Below, piece after piece: positions 1-8,729 of a DNA stretch of 64,000 bases. The first letter of the stretch is position 1. Each line of letters begins with the position of its first letter. The position numbers were made by a program, and so were the translations under genes. The notes beneath the pieces were generated by a model. It made no database searches, had not been told where the DNA came from, and was given only the letters and a program-made list of their open reading frames with translations. The stretch is taken from NCBI RefSeq assembly GCF_021502675.1, contig NZ_JAKFHA010000017.1, forward strand, positions 105,832-169,831, given 5' to 3'. The DNA comes from Yinghuangia soli (lineage in GTDB: Bacteria > Actinomycetota > Actinomycetes > Streptomycetales > Streptomycetaceae).

Positions 1-40
1 CACGCCGAACACCGAGGACCTCGTAGTAATCAGTGGTCAA
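1..40 (-). CDS. dnaJ: DnaJ chaperone, N-terminal 13 codons only (runs off the window)
   Basis: Immediately after the hrcA TAG stop the reverse strand reads TTG ACC ACT GAT TAC TAC, giving MTTDYYEVLGVRR. This is the start of the J domain of DnaJ, the Hsp40 co-chaperone that delivers clients to DnaK and stimulates its ATPase. The TTG start directly abuts the hrcA stop, and the stop lies in the same frame, so no earlier start is possible. A GGAG motif lies six bases upstream inside the end of hrcA. The hrcA-dnaJ order is the usual actinomycete arrangement. Only the first 13 residues are visible. Confidence 0.85.
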   Translation of the reverse strand, partial: MTTDYYEVLGVRR

Positions 41-1057
41 CTACGACTCCGCGAGAATCTGTCCGACGTACCGTGCCACGGCGCGTACCGCTCCCATCGT
101 TCCTGGGTAGTCCATCCTGGTCGGCCCGAGTACGCCGAGTTTGGCCAGGGCCTCGTCGCCGCTGCCGTACCCGACGGACACCACCGAAGTGCTGGCCAGT
201 CCCTCGTGCATGTTCTCGTGCCCGATGCGCACCACCATGGCCGGCTCGGTGGCCTCACCGAGCAGCCGGAGCAGGACGACGTGCTCCTCGAGGGCTTCGA
301 GGACCGGGCGGATCGTCATCGGGAAGTCGGTGCCGAACCGGGTGAGGTTGGCGGTGCCCGCGAGGACGACCCTCTCCTCCTGCTGCTCCACCAAAGTGTC
401 CAGCAGGGTGGCGAGAACAGTGGTGACGATCGGCCGCTCCTCGGCCGTGAAGGACTCGCCGAGGTCCTGGACGAGCAGGGCGACGTCGGCGAAGCGCTTG
501 CCGACCACCTTGCCGTTGATCCGGGCGCGCAGGTCGGCGAGGAGGTTCTCGCCGATCGGGGCCGGCGCGTCCATGACGCGCTGCTCGACCCGCCCGGTGT
601 TGGTGATGAGCACGAGCATGATCCGGGTGGGCGCGAGCGTCAGCAGCTCGACGTGCCGGATCGTGGAGCGGGTGAGGGAGGGGTACTGCACGACCGCGAC
701 CTGGTGGGTCAGCTGGGCGAGCAGACGGACCGTGCGCCCGACCACGTCGTCGAGATCGACGGCGCCGTCGAGGAAGAGCTGGATGGCCCGGCGTTCGGGC
801 GTGGAGAGCGGCTTGATGCCGGCCAGCCGGTCGACGAAGAGGCGGTAGCCCTTGTCGGTCGGCACGCGGCCGGCGCTCGTGTGGGGCTGGGTGATGTACC
901 CCTCCTCCTCCAGCGCCGCCATGTCGTTGCGGATGGTCGCCGGGGAGACTTTGAGGTTGTGGCGTTCTGCGAGTGCTTTGGATCCGACGGGTTCGTGGGT
1001 GGCCACGTAGTCCTGCACGATGGCGCGCAGCACATCGAGCTTGCGGTCGTCGAGCAC
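41..1057 (-). CDS. hrcA: Heat-inducible transcription repressor HrcA
   Basis: This 338-residue protein is the normal length for HrcA, the repressor that binds CIRCE operators and controls chaperone genes. The N-terminal winged helix includes [17 protein letters not shown] and [17 protein letters not shown], both hallmarks of the family. The rest is the GAF-like dimerisation and regulatory region. I chose the GTG at 1057 because it follows GGGAGG by about eight bases and matches the usual N-terminus ([18 protein letters not shown]). A GTG three codons earlier is possible. It is followed without a gap by dnaJ and preceded by a CIRCE element overlapping its likely -10 box, so it is probably autoregulated and heat induced. 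Confidence 0.96.
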   Translation of the reverse strand: MLDDRKLDVLRAIVQDYVATHEPVGSKALAERHNLKVSPATIRNDMAALEEEGYITQPHTSAGRVPTDKGYRLFVDRLAGIKPLSTPERRAIQLFLDGAVDLDDVVGRTVRLLAQLTHQVAVVQYPSLTRSTIRHVELLTLAPTRIMLVLITNTGRVEQRVMDAPAPIGENLLADLRARINGKVVGKRFADVALLVQDLGESFTAEERPIVTTVLATLLDTLVEQQEERVVLAGTANLTRFGTDFPMTIRPVLEALEEHVVLLRLLGEATEPAMVVRIGHENMHEGLASTSVVSVGYGSGDEALAKLGVLGPTRMDYPGTMGAVRAVARYVGQILAES

Positions 1058-1081
1058 CGTGCGCACCTCCCTGGCCTTTGC

Positions 1082-1108
1082 CTGGCACTCCGCTGGCTGG
1101 AGTGCCAG
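1082..1108. promoter_or_regulatory. CIRCE operator in front of hrcA-dnaJ
   Basis: CTGGCACTC, nine bases, GAGTGCCAG is a perfect inverted repeat with the CIRCE spacing. It differs from the consensus half-site TTAGCACTC only at the outer bases. It lies 25 bases upstream of the chosen hrcA start and overlaps a plausible reverse-strand -10 box (TACACT, 1107-1112), so bound HrcA would block RNA polymerase. The divergent metallo-hydrolase gene starts 54 bases on the other side and could be affected too. Confidence 0.93.
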
Positions 1109-1161
1109 TGTACGGCGACGCCGATCGGTCCGTACCCTGCCGTCTGTGGAAGGGTCGAGGG

Positions 1162-1896
1162 ATGGTACACGCGGAAGATGACGAATACCTTCCCTGGCAC
1201 CCGGTAGGACCCGGCGTTTTCGTGGCGCAGGTCCCGTCGCTGAAGCTGAACGTGGCGGCCGTGGCGGGCCGGGACGGGTTCGCACTGGTCGACACCGGCT
1301 CGTTCGAGCGCGAGACGGCGGCGCTCCTGGACGGCCTCGCGGCGGTGCTCGGGGAGCACGGATTGCCGTTCCGTGCGCTCGCGGTGGTGAACACCCATGG
1401 GCACTTCGACCACTGCTACGGCAATGCGGAGGTGCTGCGCCGCTTCCCGGACGCCGAGGTGGTCGGCCACCGGGATCTGCCGGACTACTTGTCCGTGTGG
1501 GGCGAGGAGGGGCGCGCGGACGCGGTGCGCTTCGGGATGCCCGCGGCGGACATGGCCGCGGTCCGCATCGTGCCGCCGGCCCGGCTGGTCGGCGCCGGGG
1601 AGCGGACAGTCCTGGACGTCGGCGGAGTAACGGCACAGGTGGTGGCCCCCGGACGCGGGCACACCGGATGCGACGTGGTGGTGCACGTGCCCGATGCGGG
1701 GGTACTGCTGGCCGGGGACTTGCTGGAGGAGTCGGACCTGCCGTCGTACGGCCCGGATTCGTTCCCGGGCGAGTGGCCGGCGACGCTGGAGCGGGTGCTG
1801 GAGCTGCCTGCGGAGGTCATCGTCCCGGGCCACGGGCGCGTGGTGGGACCGGGGTTCGCGGCGGAGCAGCTGGAGTACGTGCGGTCGCGCGGCTGA
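1162..1896 (+). CDS. Metallo-beta-lactamase-fold hydrolase
   Basis: A 244-residue single-domain MBL-fold protein. The zinc-binding motif is [11 protein letters not shown] (HxHxDH), followed by a GHTGCDVVV histidine, LLAGDLLEE (metal-bridging Asp) and a final PGHG histidine. The family includes glyoxalase II-like thioesterases and other hydrolases, and the substrate cannot be told from sequence. The ATG at 1162 has AGGG seven bases upstream. It is transcribed divergently from hrcA across the CIRCE element and is a conserved hrcA neighbour in streptomycetes. No signal peptide is seen, so it should be cytoplasmic. Confidence 0.88.
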   Translation: MVHAEDDEYLPWHPVGPGVFVAQVPSLKLNVAAVAGRDGFALVDTGSFERETAALLDGLAAVLGEHGLPFRALAVVNTHGHFDHCYGNAEVLRRFPDAEVVGHRDLPDYLSVWGEEGRADAVRFGMPAADMAAVRIVPPARLVGAGERTVLDVGGVTAQVVAPGRGHTGCDVVVHVPDAGVLLAGDLLEESDLPSYGPDSFPGEWPATLERVLELPAEVIVPGHGRVVGPGFAAEQLEYVRSRG

Positions 1897-1997
1897 GCGG
1901 CCGCAGGCCGGACGCACGTCAGCAGGTGGTCCGCGCCGGTTCGCGCGCGGCGCGCCTGAACGGGTGACGGGCGGTGCGGCCGATAGCGTCCGGTGCC

Positions 1998-2849
1998 ATG
2001 CGCAGCAGGAGTTACGGCCCCGACCTCACCCCGCCGTGGAAGAAGCCGAAGCCGGTGCCCGAGGTGGAGGCCGAGCGGGATCTGGTCGTCGAAGAGGTCG
2101 AGACCGGGTTCTGCGGGGCCGTGGTGCGGGTGGAGAAGACGCCCGAGGGGTTCACCGTCACGCTGGAGGACCGGCACGGGAAACTGCGGGTGTTCCCGAT
2201 GGAGCCGCGCGGGTTCATGGTGGACGGCGCGGTGGTGACGCTGGTGCGGCCCCGCGCGGCGCAGGCGGGGCCGGTGCGGCCGACGCGTACGGCGTCGGGT
2301 TCGGTGGCGGTCCCCGAGGCGCGGGCGCGCGTGGCGCGGGCCGGGCGCATCTACGTCGAGGGGCGGCACGATGCCGAACTCGTCGAACGGGTCTGGGGCG
2401 ACGACCTGCGCATCGAGGGCGTGGTGGTGGAGTACCTGGAGGGTGTGGACGATCTGCCCTCGGTGGTGCGGGAGTTCAAGCCGGGTCCGGGGCGTGCGCT
2501 GGGCGTGCTCGTGGACCATCTCGTGCCGGGGTCGAAGGAGAGCCGGATCGCGGCGGAGGTCGCGGCGGGTCCGTACGGCGCGCATGTGCTGGTCACCGGG
2601 CACCCGTTCATCGACATCTGGGAGGCGGTCAAGCCGTCCGTCCTCGGCATCGGTGCGTGGCCGAAGGTGCCGCGCGGCGTGGCCTGGAAGGACGGCGTGA
2701 ACGCGGCGCTGGGGCGGACGTCGAGCACGGGTGAGACGTGGCGCTGGATCCTTTCCCATGTGGATTCGTACCAGGACCTCGAACCGGCATTGCTGGGCCG
2801 GGTCGAGGAGCTCATCGATTTCGTGACGGCGCCCGGCAGCGAAGATTGA
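1998..2849 (+). CDS. DUF3097 family protein
   Basis: A 283-residue conserved actinobacterial protein of unknown function that I recognise as DUF3097. The N-terminal part (MRSRSYGPDLTPPWKKPKP) is the usual family start. The middle contains RIYVEGRHDAELVERVWG and later LVDHLVPGSKESRI, which look like the Glu and Asp motifs of a Toprim-type metal-binding fold; that comparison is my inference. The ATG at 1998 has no good ribosome site, but TAGCGT lies eight bases upstream, so the mRNA may be leaderless. It follows the MBL gene in the same direction, as in related genomes. Confidence 0.85.
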   Translation: MRSRSYGPDLTPPWKKPKPVPEVEAERDLVVEEVETGFCGAVVRVEKTPEGFTVTLEDRHGKLRVFPMEPRGFMVDGAVVTLVRPRAAQAGPVRPTRTASGSVAVPEARARVARAGRIYVEGRHDAELVERVWGDDLRIEGVVVEYLEGVDDLPSVVREFKPGPGRALGVLVDHLVPGSKESRIAAEVAAGPYGAHVLVTGHPFIDIWEAVKPSVLGIGAWPKVPRGVAWKDGVNAALGRTSSTGETWRWILSHVDSYQDLEPALLGRVEELIDFVTAPGSED

Positions 2850-2933
2850 GCGGGGCCTGCGAAGTATCGGTGCAGTAAACCGGCAATAATCCGTTAACAA
2901 TTGTCCAGTTTTCGAGACGCTGCACCAGGAATG

Positions 2934-2969
2934 TTGACCCTCTCGCGCACCCCTGACACAGTCAGGCTC
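2934..2969 (+). promoter_or_regulatory. Promoter of the sulfatase operon, leaderless
   Basis: TTGACC (2934-2939) and CACAGT (2957-2962) are separated by 17 bases. The GTG of the leader peptide begins seven bases after the -10 box, where transcription should start. The leader peptide would therefore be translated from a leaderless mRNA. The -35 is near consensus and the -10 is moderate. Confidence 0.6.
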
Positions 2970-3053
2970 GTGAGTTCGGACCGCCAAGCCCTCGTGTCGC
3001 GCCGCCACATCGACTTCTGTCGTGTCGCCGGCGCCATCTGTGCCGTCCGCTAA
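2970..3053 (+). CDS. Cysteine-type attenuation leader peptide
   Basis: A 27-residue open frame starts with GTG and ends with TAA. Its C-terminal part, RRHIDFCRVAGAICAVR, matches the conserved short leader peptides found upstream of sulfur and cysteine genes in streptomycetes (typically RRHVDLCRVA followed by Cys). It contains two cysteine codons, both TGT. In such leaders, ribosome stalling at Cys codons when cysteinyl-tRNA is scarce is thought to change downstream RNA folding or termination. It sits 191 bases upstream of a transporter-sulfatase operon, which fits sulfur-starvation control. The peptide itself is probably not functional. Confidence 0.85.
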   Translation: MSSDRQALVSRRHIDFCRVAGAICAVR

Positions 3054-3075
3054 AAGCCTGTAGAAGCAGCTTCCG

Positions 3076-3102
3076 GAACCGCCCGGATTTCCCGGCCGGT
3101 TC
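3076..3102 (+). promoter_or_regulatory. Hairpin in the operon leader, possible attenuator
   Basis: GAACCG (3076-3081) pairs with CGGTTC (3097-3102), and an inner CCGG/CCGG pair lies across one C-C mismatch. It begins 22 bases after the leader-peptide stop. There is no T-run, so if it acts in attenuation it would do so through Rho or as one of two alternative structures. Confidence 0.35.
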
Positions 3103-3244
3103 GGCTTCCGCACGCATTCCGCGCACTCCGCGCGAGTTTTCGCCTTCTTCTCGTCGTTTCCGCATACGGCAGCCCGGAATTTGCGCGGGCCGCTTCCGTA
3201 GGCGCGCTCACCCCTGCCTCGCACCGCTCAGAGGAGCCTTTGCC

Positions 3245-4816
3245 ATGCCCGTTTCCTCGATTTTCACCAGCCGCCGGACGGTTCTGCGCGCCGCCGGAGC
3301 CGGCGCCGTCGCGCTGGGGCTGGCCGGGTGCAAGTCGGCGGTCGACGAGAAGAAGTCGTCGCCGGCCGGGGCGAGCGGGCAGCCGAAGAAGGGCGGCACG
3401 CTGCAGATAGGCAGCCTGACCGATTTCACCCCGGCGCTGCTGTTCACCCAGAACGCGTTCACCGCGGTGCACCGGCTGGTCTTCAACACGCTGACGTCGT
3501 ACGACCCGAAGACCCTGCAGCCGCAGCCGCAACTGGCGAAGTCCTGGCAGGTGGCCGCGGACGGCAAGTCCGTGACGTTCCAGCTGCGCGAAGGCGTGAA
3601 GTTCCACAACGGCCGCCCGTTCACCGCCGACGATGTGGTGTTCGCGATAAACAACCTGAAGGACCCCAAGCGCAGCGCGCAGTTGCGGGCCACCGCCGCG
3701 GTCGTCCAGGAGATCCAGGTGGTCAACCCCCTGGAGGTGACGCTCAAGCTCGCGCACCCGGTGAGCAACCTGTTCGACCTGTTCGAGTTCATGATCATCA
3801 CGGACAAGGACTCGGTCGAGGAGGCGGTGACCGGCAAGAAGCTCATCGGGACCGGCCCGTTCGTGTTCAAGAGCTGGACTCCGGGGGCGTCGCTGTCGTT
3901 CGCGAAGAACCCCGAGTACTTCATCCCGGAGCGCCCGTACTTCGACGGCGTCGAGGTGCGGATCATCCCCAACAACGACTCGCTGGTCTCCGCGCTGCGT
4001 GGCAAGCAGGTCCAGCTCGCCATCGGCCTCAACGGCCGCGACGTGGCGCCGGTCAAGACGGATCCGCAGTTCACCGTGCAGCAGTACGACACGGGTTCGG
4101 GCGCGGTCTACGTGGGGGCGAACGTCACCGTGAAGCCGTTCGACGACAAGCGCGTGCGGCAGGCCATCTCGTACGCGATCAACCGCGAGCGGATCGTGCA
4201 GCAGAGCCTGGGCGGCTTCGGCCTGCCGTCCTCGGCGCCGTGGCCGAAGTCCTCCCCCGCGTACTCGGACGCCACCGCCAAGCGCTACCCGCACGACCCG
4301 GAGCGGGCGAAGGCGCTGCTCGCCGAAGCCGGGGTAAGCAACTTGGACGTGCCGCTGGCGTACCTGAACACCTCCACGGTGATCGCCCAGATGATCCAGT
4401 TCGACCTGCAGCAGGTCGGCATCAAGACCACGTTGGAACCGCTCGACCCGGCGAAGTTCCAGGCCCAGCTGATCGGCCAGACGATGCCCGCGCTGTGGGC
4501 CGGCTCGCACGGTTTCGCGCAGCTGCACCCGGCCACGCTCGCGGTGAGCGCGTACCCGTTCAACGAGGCCAAGAACACCTCGAAGTTCTCCGACCCCGCC
4601 TACACCGAGATCGTCCAGAAGGCGTGGCGGCAGCCGGACGCGGACAGCCCCGCGGCGAAGGCCGCCTACCAGGACCTGAGCGAGGTGCTGCTGGACCGGC
4701 AGTTCGTGATCGACCTGGTGGTGCTGGCGAACCTGTACGTGGCGGACAAGAGCCTGCAGGGCGTCGGCCAGAACACGTACGCCTCGCTGGTCCTCGACGA
4801 CGCGTATCTCGCGTGA
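3245..4816 (+). CDS. ABC transporter substrate-binding lipoprotein, oligopeptide-type (SBP family 5)
   Basis: A 523-residue extracytoplasmic solute-binding protein of the DppA/OppA family. The N-terminus has twin arginines (R10, R11), a hydrophobic stretch and an LAGC lipobox with Cys29, so it is probably Tat-exported and lipid-anchored. Family features include LAKSWQVAADGKSVTFQLREG and FHNGRPFTADDVVFAI. The ATG at 3245 follows GAGGAG. It is the first gene of an operon with two permeases, a double ATPase and a sulfatase behind a cysteine-type leader. The ligand is therefore more likely a sulfate ester or other organosulfur compound than a peptide. That specificity is inferred from context only. 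Confidence 0.9.
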   Translation: MPVSSIFTSRRTVLRAAGAGAVALGLAGCKSAVDEKKSSPAGASGQPKKGGTLQIGSLTDFTPALLFTQNAFTAVHRLVFNTLTSYDPKTLQPQPQLAKSWQVAADGKSVTFQLREGVKFHNGRPFTADDVVFAINNLKDPKRSAQLRATAAVVQEIQVVNPLEVTLKLAHPVSNLFDLFEFMIITDKDSVEEAVTGKKLIGTGPFVFKSWTPGASLSFAKNPEYFIPERPYFDGVEVRIIPNNDSLVSALRGKQVQLAIGLNGRDVAPVKTDPQFTVQQYDTGSGAVYVGANVTVKPFDDKRVRQAISYAINRERIVQQSLGGFGLPSSAPWPKSSPAYSDATAKRYPHDPERAKALLAEAGVSNLDVPLAYLNTSTVIAQMIQFDLQQVGIKTTLEPLDPAKFQAQLIGQTMPALWAGSHGFAQLHPATLAVSAYPFNEAKNTSKFSDPAYTEIVQKAWRQPDADSPAAKAAYQDLSEVLLDRQFVIDLVVLANLYVADKSLQGVGQNTYASLVLDDAYLA

Positions 4817-4832
4817 CGGGCGAGGCGACCTC

Positions 4833-5777
4833 ATGACCGGTTATCTGCTGCGGCGGCTGCCCTCGGCCCTCGGGGTGCTGCTGCTCGCATCTTTCGCCAT
4901 CTTCTTCATCCTGCGCGCGGTGCCCGGCGACCCCGTGGCCACGCTCGCCGGGTCCGACCCCTCCCCGGAGACCGTCGCGGCGATCCGCGCCGACCTCGGG
5001 CTGGACCGCCCGGTGCTCGCGCAATACGGCACGTGGCTGGCCGACGTGCTGCGCGGCGACCTGGGCCGCTCGTACGTCATCGGCGGCGAGGTGTCCGAGC
5101 TGCTCTCCCAGCGGATCGGCAAGTCCGTCGAACTCACCATCGGCGCGCTGGTGTTCTCCCTGGCCATCGGACTGGTGCTCGGCGTGCTCGGGGTGACCGT
5201 GAAGAACCGGGCCGGGCAGGCGGTCCTGTCCGCGATCAACGCGATTTCGCTCATCGTGCCCGCCTACGTCAGCGGCTTCCTGCTGGTCTTCCTGTTCGCG
5301 ATCACCTGGCCGGTGCTGCCGCCGGGCGGACACGTGTCGGTCCTGTCCGATCCGCAGATCGGCTTCCAGTACCTGCTGATGCCCGCGCTGGTGATGGCGC
5401 TGCCGCCCGCGGCGATCGTGGCCCGCTACGTCAAGGACGGGCTGCTGCAGGCACTCGGCGAGGACTACACGCGCACCGCCAAGTCGCTCGGCATCCCGCA
5501 CCGCCGCATCCTGTGGCGGCACGCGCTGCCGAACGCCCTGCCTCCGGTGCTGACCGTACTGGGCATGCTGGTCGGCACACTGCTCGGCAGCGCGGTGATC
5601 ATCGAGGCGGTGTTCGCGTGGCCCGGCCTCGGCACGCTGGCCGAACAGGCGGTGACCCGCCGCGACTACCCGGTGATCCAGGCCGTCCTGCTGTTCATGG
5701 TGGCGGTGTTCGTGATCGTGCAGCTGCTCACCGACCTGGCGTACGCCCTCATCGACCCGCGCGTCCGGCTGAGGTGA
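4833..5777 (+). CDS. ABC transporter permease, DppB-type
   Basis: A 314-residue inner-membrane permease with six predicted helices. It begins MTGYLLRRLPSALGVLLLASFAIFF without its first residues being processed, as usual for DppB. The EAA cytoplasmic loop that contacts the ATPase is visible around DYTRTAKSLGIPHRRILWRHALPNAL. It starts 16 bases after the binding-protein gene and its stop is six bases before the preferred start of the next permease, so the genes are cotranscribed. It pairs with the DppC-type permease to form the transport channel. Confidence 0.92.
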   Translation: MTGYLLRRLPSALGVLLLASFAIFFILRAVPGDPVATLAGSDPSPETVAAIRADLGLDRPVLAQYGTWLADVLRGDLGRSYVIGGEVSELLSQRIGKSVELTIGALVFSLAIGLVLGVLGVTVKNRAGQAVLSAINAISLIVPAYVSGFLLVFLFAITWPVLPPGGHVSVLSDPQIGFQYLLMPALVMALPPAAIVARYVKDGLLQALGEDYTRTAKSLGIPHRRILWRHALPNALPPVLTVLGMLVGTLLGSAVIIEAVFAWPGLGTLAEQAVTRRDYPVIQAVLLFMVAVFVIVQLLTDLAYALIDPRVRLR

Positions 5778-5782
5778 CCGAC

Positions 5783-6709
5783 ATGGCGACCGACGTACTC
5801 TCCGCTGCTCCTTCTCCTGGTCCTGTTCCCGCCCCTGCGCATGCTCCCGGCGCAGGGCCGGGTCCGGCGGCCGCGGCCAAGCCGCGCCGCCGGATCCGCA
5901 ACCGCTACCTGCGCGGGCTGATGACGCCGCGCGGCATCATCGGGCTGGCCCTGGTCGGTGTGCTCCTCGGCGCCGGCCTCGCGGCTCCGCTGCTGACCTC
6001 GCACGACCCGAACTTCCAAAGCGCCGACGCACTTGTCGGCCCGGGCAGCGCGGGGCACCTGTACGGCACCGACGAGATCGGGCGCGACCTGCTGAGCCGG
6101 CTGCTGTACAGCATCCGCACCGACCTGATGGTGGTGCTGATCGCGGTGCCGCTGGGCCTGCTGATCGGCGGCGCGCTGGCGCTCGTCGCGGTCACGCACC
6201 GGGTCGCGGACGTCGCCGTGCAGCGGCTGTTCGACCTTCTCCTGTCCTTCCCCAGCCTGATCCTGGGCCTGACCGTCACCGCCATCGCGGGATTCGGCGC
6301 CGGGTCGATCGTCACGGTGATCGTGCTGATCGAGATCCCGTCGTTCGGCCGCATGCTGCGCGGCGCGATCCTCGTGCACCGCGACCGCGAGTACGCGGTG
6401 GCCGCCCGGATCGGCGGGGCCGGGCCGCTGCGGCTGCTCACCCGGCACGTCCTGCCCAACGCGGCCGACCCGGTGGTCGTGCAGGTCGCGGTGGCCATGT
6501 CGGTCGCGGTGATCCTCGAAGGCGCGATGAGCTTCATCGGCATCGGGATCCGCCCGCCCGACGCGTCGCTCGGCGGGATGCTCTCCGCCTCGCGGCCGTA
6601 CCTGGAGGACCACCCGTTCTACGCGCTGGGCCCGCTCGTGGTCATCACCGCGCTGGTGGTCGGTCTGAACCTGATCGCGGAGGCACTGAACCGAGGAGCC
6701 CGACGATGA
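5783..6709 (+). CDS. ABC transporter permease, DppC-type
   Basis: A 308-residue second permease. After a Pro/Ala-rich cytoplasmic N-terminus of about 30 residues comes the first helix (GIIGLALVGVLLGAGLAAPLL), then the DppC-typical HLYGTDEIGRDLLSRLLY segment. The EAA loop is near REYAVAARIGGAGPLRLLTRH. I prefer the ATG at 5783, which has GAGG eight bases upstream, over the GTG at 5774 that overlaps the previous stop. Its TGA overlaps the ATG of the ATPase gene, indicating translational coupling. Confidence 0.92.
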   Translation: MATDVLSAAPSPGPVPAPAHAPGAGPGPAAAAKPRRRIRNRYLRGLMTPRGIIGLALVGVLLGAGLAAPLLTSHDPNFQSADALVGPGSAGHLYGTDEIGRDLLSRLLYSIRTDLMVVLIAVPLGLLIGGALALVAVTHRVADVAVQRLFDLLLSFPSLILGLTVTAIAGFGAGSIVTVIVLIEIPSFGRMLRGAILVHRDREYAVAARIGGAGPLRLLTRHVLPNAADPVVVQVAVAMSVAVILEGAMSFIGIGIRPPDASLGGMLSASRPYLEDHPFYALGPLVVITALVVGLNLIAEALNRGARR

Positions 6710-8715
6710 CCATTTCCCTCGACAAGCCGATCGACGAGCCGCTCGACGACCCGCTCGCCGCCCCGGCCGGTTCCGCGACGCTGCACGGACTCTCTTCCTC
6801 GGACGCTCTGCTGCGGGTCCGCGGCCTGCACGTCACGTTCACTTCCGAGCGCGGCCCGGTGCACGCGGTGCGCGGCGTCGACTTCGACCTCGCGCGCGGC
6901 GAGACGCTCGCGATCGTCGGAGAGTCGGGCTCGGGCAAGTCGACCACCGCGCTGGCGCTGACGAAGATGCTCCCGGGGGCAGGCGCCGTCACCGGCGGTT
7001 CGGTGCTGCTGGACGGTCCCGCGCCCGGAGACCCGGTACTGGACCTGGCGTCGGCCGGGGAGGACGAGCTGCGGCGGATCCGCGGCGCGCGGATCGGGAT
7101 GATCTTCCAGGACCCGATGACGTCGCTGAATCCGCTGCTGACCGTGGGCCGCCATCTCGACGAGGCGATGCGCGCGCACGGGGTCGCCGACAAGCGCAAG
7201 CGGGCCGCCCGGGCCGTCGAACTCCTCGACCTGGTCGGCATTGCGGACCCCGCGAAGCGCATGCGCGACCACCCGCACCAGTTCTCCGGCGGCATGCGGC
7301 AGCGCGTCATGATCGCGCTGGCGCTCGCCAACGAGCCCGACATCCTGCTCGCCGACGAGCCGACCACCGCACTCGACCCGACCGTGCAGGCGCAGATCCT
7401 GACACTGCTGGAGAACCTCTCGCGTGAGCTGGGCACGGCGACCGTGCTCATCACCCACAACATGGGCGTGGTGGCGCGGTCCGCGGCGCGCGTCATGGTG
7501 CTGTACGGCGGGCGGGTCGTCGAGCATGGGCGTACCGAGGACGTCCTGGCCGCACCGCAACATCCCTACACCGCAGGCTTGTTGCGTGCGGTGCCGCGCC
7601 TGGACGCGCCGTACGGGCAGCGGCTGCACGGCATTCCCGGGTCGCCTCCGGATCTGGCGTCGCCGCCGGAAGGCTGCGCGTTTGCCGACCGCTGCACGTT
7701 GGCCACCGACCAGTGCCGCACCGAGCAGCCGCCGCTGCGGGCGGTGGGCAGCGGGCGGACGGTGGCGTGCTGGGTGTCGGACGGGCCGCTGCCACTGCCC
7801 TTGGCCGCCTCCGGGGCCGTGGTGTCCGGCGGCGCCTCCGGCACAGAGGTCGCGGAAGCCCTGGACGGGAAGCAGGCGTTCGCCGCCGCGCGGGCCGCTG
7901 ACGTCCACGAGGCCGGCGACGTGGAGCCCGTGCTGTCCGTCGAGGGGCTCGGGAAGGTGTTCAAGTCGCGCCGCAACCGGGTCGTGGCGCTCGACGACGT
8001 CTCGCTGCAGCTGTTCCCGGGCGAGACGCTGGGTGTGGTCGGCGAGTCCGGGTCGGGCAAGTCGACGCTGGTACGCACCCTGGTCGGGGTGCACCCGCCG
8101 ACCGCGGGACGGATCGTCTTCGGCGGGCGGGACGTGACGCGGCCGTCGCGGGCCGACGTGCGCACCCTGCGGCGCAGCGTACAGATGGTCTTCCAGGATC
8201 CGTACGCCTCGCTCAACCCGCGCATGACGGTCGGCGCGATCATCGCCGACCCGCTCGTCTCGCAGGGCCTCGGCACCCCCGGCGAGCACCGCCGCCGGGT
8301 CGGCGAACTGCTCGAACGCGTCGGCCTGGACCCGGCCGCCGCGGACCGCTACCCGCGCGACTTCTCGGGCGGGCAGCGGCAGCGCATCGGCATCGCGCGG
8401 GCGCTCGCCCCCGAGCCGTCCGTGCTGATCTGCGACGAGCCGGTGTCCGCACTCGACGTGTCGGTGCAGGCCCAGGTGGTGAACCTGCTCGCCGACCTGC
8501 AGGCCGACCTGGGCCTCTCGATGATCTTCATAGCGCACGACCTCGCGGTGGTGCGGCAGATCTCGCACCGCATCACCGTGATGCGCGGCGGCCGGGTCGT
8601 CGAGACCGGGCCCGCCGAGCAGCTCTGCGCGGATCCGCAACACCCCTACACCCAGGCGCTGTTGGCCGCCGTCCCCAGTCCCGTCCCGGCCGCCCGCACC
8701 GCAGCCGCCGCGTAA
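6706..8715 (+). CDS. Fused double ABC ATPase (DppD-DppF type)
   Basis: A 669-residue protein with two complete nucleotide-binding domains in one chain. The first has Walker A GESGSGKST at residues 72-80, signature SGGMRQR and an oligopeptide-type C-terminal cysteine region (CAFADRCTLATDQC) that may bind an iron-sulfur cluster or metal. The second has Walker A at 446-454 and signature SGGQRQR. Separate DppD and DppF proteins are more common, but fused versions are known in actinomycetes. The ATG overlaps the permease stop. It energises import by the preceding permeases and is followed 14 bases later by the sulfatase. Confidence 0.93.
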   Translation: MTISLDKPIDEPLDDPLAAPAGSATLHGLSSSDALLRVRGLHVTFTSERGPVHAVRGVDFDLARGETLAIVGESGSGKSTTALALTKMLPGAGAVTGGSVLLDGPAPGDPVLDLASAGEDELRRIRGARIGMIFQDPMTSLNPLLTVGRHLDEAMRAHGVADKRKRAARAVELLDLVGIADPAKRMRDHPHQFSGGMRQRVMIALALANEPDILLADEPTTALDPTVQAQILTLLENLSRELGTATVLITHNMGVVARSAARVMVLYGGRVVEHGRTEDVLAAPQHPYTAGLLRAVPRLDAPYGQRLHGIPGSPPDLASPPEGCAFADRCTLATDQCRTEQPPLRAVGSGRTVACWVSDGPLPLPLAASGAVVSGGASGTEVAEALDGKQAFAAARAADVHEAGDVEPVLSVEGLGKVFKSRRNRVVALDDVSLQLFPGETLGVVGESGSGKSTLVRTLVGVHPPTAGRIVFGGRDVTRPSRADVRTLRRSVQMVFQDPYASLNPRMTVGAIIADPLVSQGLGTPGEHRRRVGELLERVGLDPAAADRYPRDFSGGQRQRIGIARALAPEPSVLICDEPVSALDVSVQAQVVNLLADLQADLGLSMIFIAHDLAVVRQISHRITVMRGGRVVETGPAEQLCADPQHPYTQALLAAVPSPVPAARTAAAA

Positions 8716-8729
8716 GGAGCACGTCCACC

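Noticed and set aside
3245..8715. Dipeptide transporter annotation at face value
   Set aside because: The family is peptide-type, but the cysteine-type leader and cotranscribed sulfatase make an organosulfur substrate more likely, so no dpp gene symbols were given.
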